In this document: in pieces, positions 6,080-8,526 of the stretch
How the letters are laid out: each line of letters opens with the position of its first letter
How positions within the stretch are numbered: position 1 is the stretch's first letter
Assembly: GCA_965365465.1 (NCBI GenBank)
Contig: CBDUBU010000169.1
Location: 1-8,526, forward strand
Direction: 5' to 3'
DNA length: 8,526 nt
From: CBDUBU01 sp965365465
Lineage (GTDB): Bacteria; Bacteroidota; Rhodothermia; Rhodothermales; DASSAV01
Program-made: the position numbers and the translations under genes
The notes under the pieces: model-generated
Databases searched by the model: none
What the model was told of the DNA's origin: nothing
The model's input: the letters and a program-made list of their open reading frames with translations, nothing else

Positions 6080-7920
6080 ACTGTAGGTTGCTTAACAAGG
6101 TTGTGAGTTTCCATCGGGGTAACAAGCTTAATGACTTTTGCCTCCAGAAACTGCGTAATGTCGCAATCGTGTTGCATAAGCCAGGCATCGACAATTTTCT
6201 CCACTTCGCCTGCGTCCCGGGCGCTTAATGCCTTTTGAATGAGGTCTTCGGTATCTGCCTGTTTCATGGCCCGCACCACACGTTTCACCTCAGGAAGGTA
6301 CGATGGAGAAACGCTGATTTCGTCAATCTGCAGCCCGACCAGTATCGGTGTAGCTCGCGGATTTGCGCCAAGTTCCCCACAGAGGCTTACCGAAATATTA
6401 TGCTTGTGTCCGGCCTCAATGGCGTGTTTGATGAGGCGGAGCACCGCCGGATGAAGTTCCTGATACTTATCTGAAACCAGATCATTTCCACGATCCACAG
6501 CCAGCGTGTACTGCGTAAGGTCGTTGCTTCCAATCGAAAAGAAGTCAACTTCCTTTGCAAACTGCTCGGCCATAATGGCAACCGCAGGCACTTCAACCAT
6601 GATGCCTATTTCCACGCTTTCGTCAAAAGCAATTTTGCGCTCCCGCAGGTCTTGCTTGACCTCTTCTATGATTTGCTTGAACCGGCGAACCTCATCCAGC
6701 ATCGTGATCATAGGCGCCAGTATTCTGACAGGCCCGTAAGCGCTTGCACGCAGGAGGGCGCGGATCTGGGGCACAATAAGATCGGCCTTGTCCAGCAGCA
6801 CGCGGATGCCGCGCCATCCCAGGAACGGATTCTGCTCTCGATGCGCCAGGGGAAGCATTTTGTCGCCGCCGAGGTCCAGCACGCGAAAGGTAGTAGCGGC
6901 AGGACTGACGACTTCCACGATCCGCTTGTATATTTCAAGCTGATCCTCCTCGGAGAAGGAAAGCTGCCCGCGCATCAGAAAAAGGATCTCCGTGCGAAAC
7001 AACCCTACACCTTCCGCACCGTATTCTTCTATTAGTTTAAGCTCTTCCTCAAATTCCAGGTTTGCACGTAGTGTGATATGCCGCCGGTCAAGGGTGTCGG
7101 CAGGCAAAGGCGAAAGGCGCTTCTGTTCCCGCAAAAAACGCCGGTACTGCTTTTGTTGAGCACGGCACTGTGCAAGCGTTTCCTGGCTGGGGTTTATGAT
7201 GACCCGTCCGTGCAAACCGTCAAGAGCGATGATATCCCCTTCTTTCACCGCTCCTGTGATGCCGTGCATACTCACTACAGTCGGCAAGTTCAGCGCCCGC
7301 GCCATAATGGAGACATGAGACGTGGCGCCTCCATGGTCCAGCGCACAACCGAGAATATTTCGCCGGCTAAACAGGATTACATCCGCCGCCGTCAGATTCT
7401 CAGAGACCACAATGGTTCCTTGATCGATGGCAGAGAGAATCTTGCCGCGCCTCAAACGGCGGATAATCCGGTCTTGCACATCGAGCAGATCGTTTGCGCG
7501 TTCACGCAAATACTCGCTGTCGCTAGCTTTCATCTGTTGGCGGTGCCTGGACATGACGCTCTGCACCGCATAGTCTGCGCTGCATAGTTCCTCGCGGATA
7601 CGCTCGATCACAGCCAGGTACAAGGCATCATCGCGAAGCATGAGGGATTGGGCTTCAAAGATGCTTGCACTGCTGTCGCCAAGCTTTTCGCGGGCAACCG
7701 ACGCGATTTTTTGCAGTTCACGCTCGGACCTGAGCACCGCTCGTTCAAAGCGTTGTACCTCAGCCTCAACCTGGCTTTGTTCAATAGGGCGATGCACCAC
7801 AGCATAGGCATCTCTGGCAAAGAGATAAACAGGGCCGATAGCGATTCCAGGCGCTACGCCGATCCCGTCAATAACCTGCTCATAACGAGGCGATCCACAT
7901 TCTATGTCACTTATCTCCAT
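6076..7920 (-). CDS. ptsI: Phosphoenolpyruvate-protein phosphotransferase (Enzyme I of the PTS)
   Basis: This soluble protein of 614 residues takes phosphate from PEP and passes it to HPr. Family order is intact. The N-terminal HPr-binding/phosphohistidine region includes GGATSHVSIMARAL with the phospho-accepting His202. The C-terminal PEP-binding TIM barrel has LFRTEILFL (308-316), DLGGDK (349-354) with NPFLGWRGIR, GSNDLTQYTLAVDR, and LCGELG with the active-site Cys at 514. Usual length is about 570-590; the excess is a short N-terminal lead and a C-terminal tail after about residue 560. I chose the ATG at 7920 because GAGGAGG sits five bases upstream and the family start (IDGIGVAPGIAIGP) follows soon after. 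The frame stays open to TTG 8043, but the extra 41 residues are unlike the family. The gene follows ptsH by 129 bases and overlaps the isomerase by four. Confidence 0.95.
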   Translation of the reverse strand: MEISDIECGSPRYEQVIDGIGVAPGIAIGPVYLFARDAYAVVHRPIEQSQVEAEVQRFERAVLRSERELQKIASVAREKLGDSSASIFEAQSLMLRDDALYLAVIERIREELCSADYAVQSVMSRHRQQMKASDSEYLRERANDLLDVQDRIIRRLRRGKILSAIDQGTIVVSENLTAADVILFSRRNILGCALDHGGATSHVSIMARALNLPTVVSMHGITGAVKEGDIIALDGLHGRVIINPSQETLAQCRAQQKQYRRFLREQKRLSPLPADTLDRRHITLRANLEFEEELKLIEEYGAEGVGLFRTEILFLMRGQLSFSEEDQLEIYKRIVEVVSPAATTFRVLDLGGDKMLPLAHREQNPFLGWRGIRVLLDKADLIVPQIRALLRASAYGPVRILAPMITMLDEVRRFKQIIEEVKQDLRERKIAFDESVEIGIMVEVPAVAIMAEQFAKEVDFFSIGSNDLTQYTLAVDRGNDLVSDKYQELHPAVLRLIKHAIEAGHKHNISVSLCGELGANPRATPILVGLQIDEISVSPSYLPEVKRVVRAMKQADTEDLIQKALSARDAGEVEKIVDAWLMQHDCDITQFLEAKVIKLVTPMETHNLVKQPTV

Positions 7921-7925
7921 AGTTG

Positions 7926-7932
7926 CCTCCTC
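7926..7932 (-). promoter_or_regulatory. Strong ribosome binding site that fixes the ptsI start
   Basis: GAGGAGG is five bases before the ATG at 7920. It is the strongest correctly spaced ribosome binding site I see in the window. It argues against the longer open frame starting at 8043 or 8040. Confidence 0.75.
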
Positions 7933-8049
7933 AATAGCCTTAGAACACCCTGTCATCCTCTGTCTGGATGCGTGTGTACTTCTTTTCCACGTTCTCAACG
8001 CGCGCCTTTCAGCCTCCGCAACCGCTGCCGGCTGTATCATCAAAGCTTT

Positions 8050-8319
8050 CTATTTGACCTCGCCAAAGCCTTGTTCAAATAGCTCAGCGACAGCTACGGC
8101 TGCTTCATCTTCGTCTTCTCCTTCAAACAATAACACCAGTGTGGAGCCTTGCTCCGCAGCGAGAGTCATAACCCCGATGATACTCTTTCCGTTGATTTCG
8201 TAGCCGTCTTTCTGTATAAAAAACTCCGACTTAAACCGGGAGGCTGTTCTAACAATCATTGAAGCAGGACGTGTATGCAGCCCTGCCCTGTTTATTACTG
8301 TCACTTCGCGAACAATCAT
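8050..8319 (-). CDS. ptsH: Phosphocarrier protein HPr
   Basis: HPr is a small cytoplasmic protein that accepts phosphate from Enzyme I and hands it to EIIA partners. With the ATG at 8319 it has 89 residues, the usual length. The active-site His falls exactly at position 15 (AGLHTRPAS) and the regulatory Ser at position 46 (NGKSIIGVM), as in the family; this numbering is why I chose this start. A longer frame from TTG at 8343 adds eight residues and shifts both. Ser46 in this context implies control by an HPr kinase/phosphorylase encoded elsewhere, which is an inference. The ptsI gene follows, giving the common ptsH-ptsI order. The ribosome binding site is weak (GGGA, ten bases upstream). Confidence 0.95.
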   Translation of the reverse strand: MIVREVTVINRAGLHTRPASMIVRTASRFKSEFFIQKDGYEINGKSIIGVMTLAAEQGSTLVLLFEGEDEDEAAVAVAELFEQGFGEVK

Positions 8320-8348
8320 TCGGTATAAATCCCGTACTGACAATTCCT

Positions 8349-8367
8349 GGAGAATCGGTTCTCCGAT
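8349..8367 (-). promoter_or_regulatory. Two mutually exclusive small hairpins in the ptsH leader
   Basis: GGAGAA/TTCTCC (8349-8354 and 8359-8364, loop 4) and ATCGG/CCGAT (8354-8358 and 8363-8367, loop 4) share bases, so only one can form at a time. They lie 30 to 48 bases before the ptsH ATG. The function is unknown and chance is possible in so short a stretch. Confidence 0.3.
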
Positions 8368-8377
8368 CAGGTGTGAT

Positions 8378-8412
8378 AAAAAAGGCGGTCGCCGGATGCG
8401 TTTTTACGACCG
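8378..8412 (-). terminator. Possible intrinsic terminator between upstream gene and ptsH
   Basis: Stem CGGTCG/CGACCG (8407-8412 and 8386-8391) with a 15-base loop is followed by CC and then six T on the minus strand. It begins nine bases after the upstream stop codon. An alternative stem, CGCCGG/CCGGCG, overlaps it. The stem is short and the loop long, so termination may be partial. Confidence 0.45.
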
Positions 8413-8421
8413 GCGGATGCC

Positions 8422-8526
8422 CTAGTGCAGCCTCGCTTGCATTCGACCAATCCACCATCTCATGGTTTCAACGGCTGATCCTGCCGGTATTTCTTCGAGC
8501 CGTTCGGCGGCCGCGTCTGAATGAAA
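8422..8526 (-). CDS. C-terminal end of an unidentified gene (partial)
   Basis: The frame is open from the right edge to the TAG at 8422-8424 and encodes the last 34 residues of a protein. The visible part is Glu- and Arg-rich (AERLEEIP) and then ends in ETMRWWIGRMQARLH. Of the three minus frames here, this one reads most like a protein: the other two are Arg/Pro-rich and hit stops at odd places. A terminator-like hairpin follows at once. The position directly before ptsH-ptsI suggests a PTS-related or regulatory gene, but 34 residues are too few to name it. Confidence 0.5.
   Translation of the reverse strand, partial: FHSDAAAERLEEIPAGSAVETMRWWIGRMQARLH

Noticed and set aside
8249..8458. 69-codon minus-strand frame over the ptsH leader
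   Set aside because: It crosses the terminator-like hairpin and overlaps ptsH in another frame; there is no domain or ribosome binding site.

Overview
The window comes from a Gram-negative bacterium. A lipoprotein signal, an Omp85-type barrel and signal peptides for export all imply an outer membrane. The peptidase, propeller and barrel proteins most resemble those of the Rhodothermota/Balneolota branch of the FCB group. That placement is an inference from remembered family features, not from a search. Every gene I can support is on the minus strand, so transcription runs from high to low coordinates. Most of the window is coding.

Right block (8526 to 5042), cytoplasmic sugar phosphate and PTS functions. 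First comes the tail of an unidentified gene. It is followed by a terminator-like hairpin and then ptsH (HPr, with both His15 and Ser46). ptsI (Enzyme I) follows after a 129-base gap behind a strong GAGGAGG ribosome binding site. A bifunctional phosphoglucose/phosphomannose isomerase gene overlaps the end of ptsI by ATGA. HPr and Enzyme I relay phosphate from PEP. The isomerase links mannose-6-P, glucose-6-P and fructose-6-P. No sugar-specific EII gene is visible in the window.

Spacer (5041 to 4765), 277 bases. It holds a candidate sigma70-like promoter and a set of nested inverted repeats that could form a structured 5' leader for the next operon.

Left block (4764 to 1), cell-envelope functions. 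A secreted gluzincin peptidase/TolB-like propeller protein is separated by one in-frame TAA from an Omp85-type outer-membrane barrel. Next are a BamB-like eight-bladed lipoprotein and a signal-peptide protein with PEGA-like domains that runs off the left edge. Spacings are tight (22 bases, then a 26-base overlap), so these look like one operon.

The main observation is the TAA at 2851-2853. The peptidase/propeller and barrel segments are in the same frame, seven sense codons separate the stop from the first possible downstream start, and the barrel half has no signal peptide. Together they look like one protein of about 1,003 residues cut by a single nonsense codon. Possible explanations are a real mutation, a sequencing error, stop readthrough or a recent gene split.
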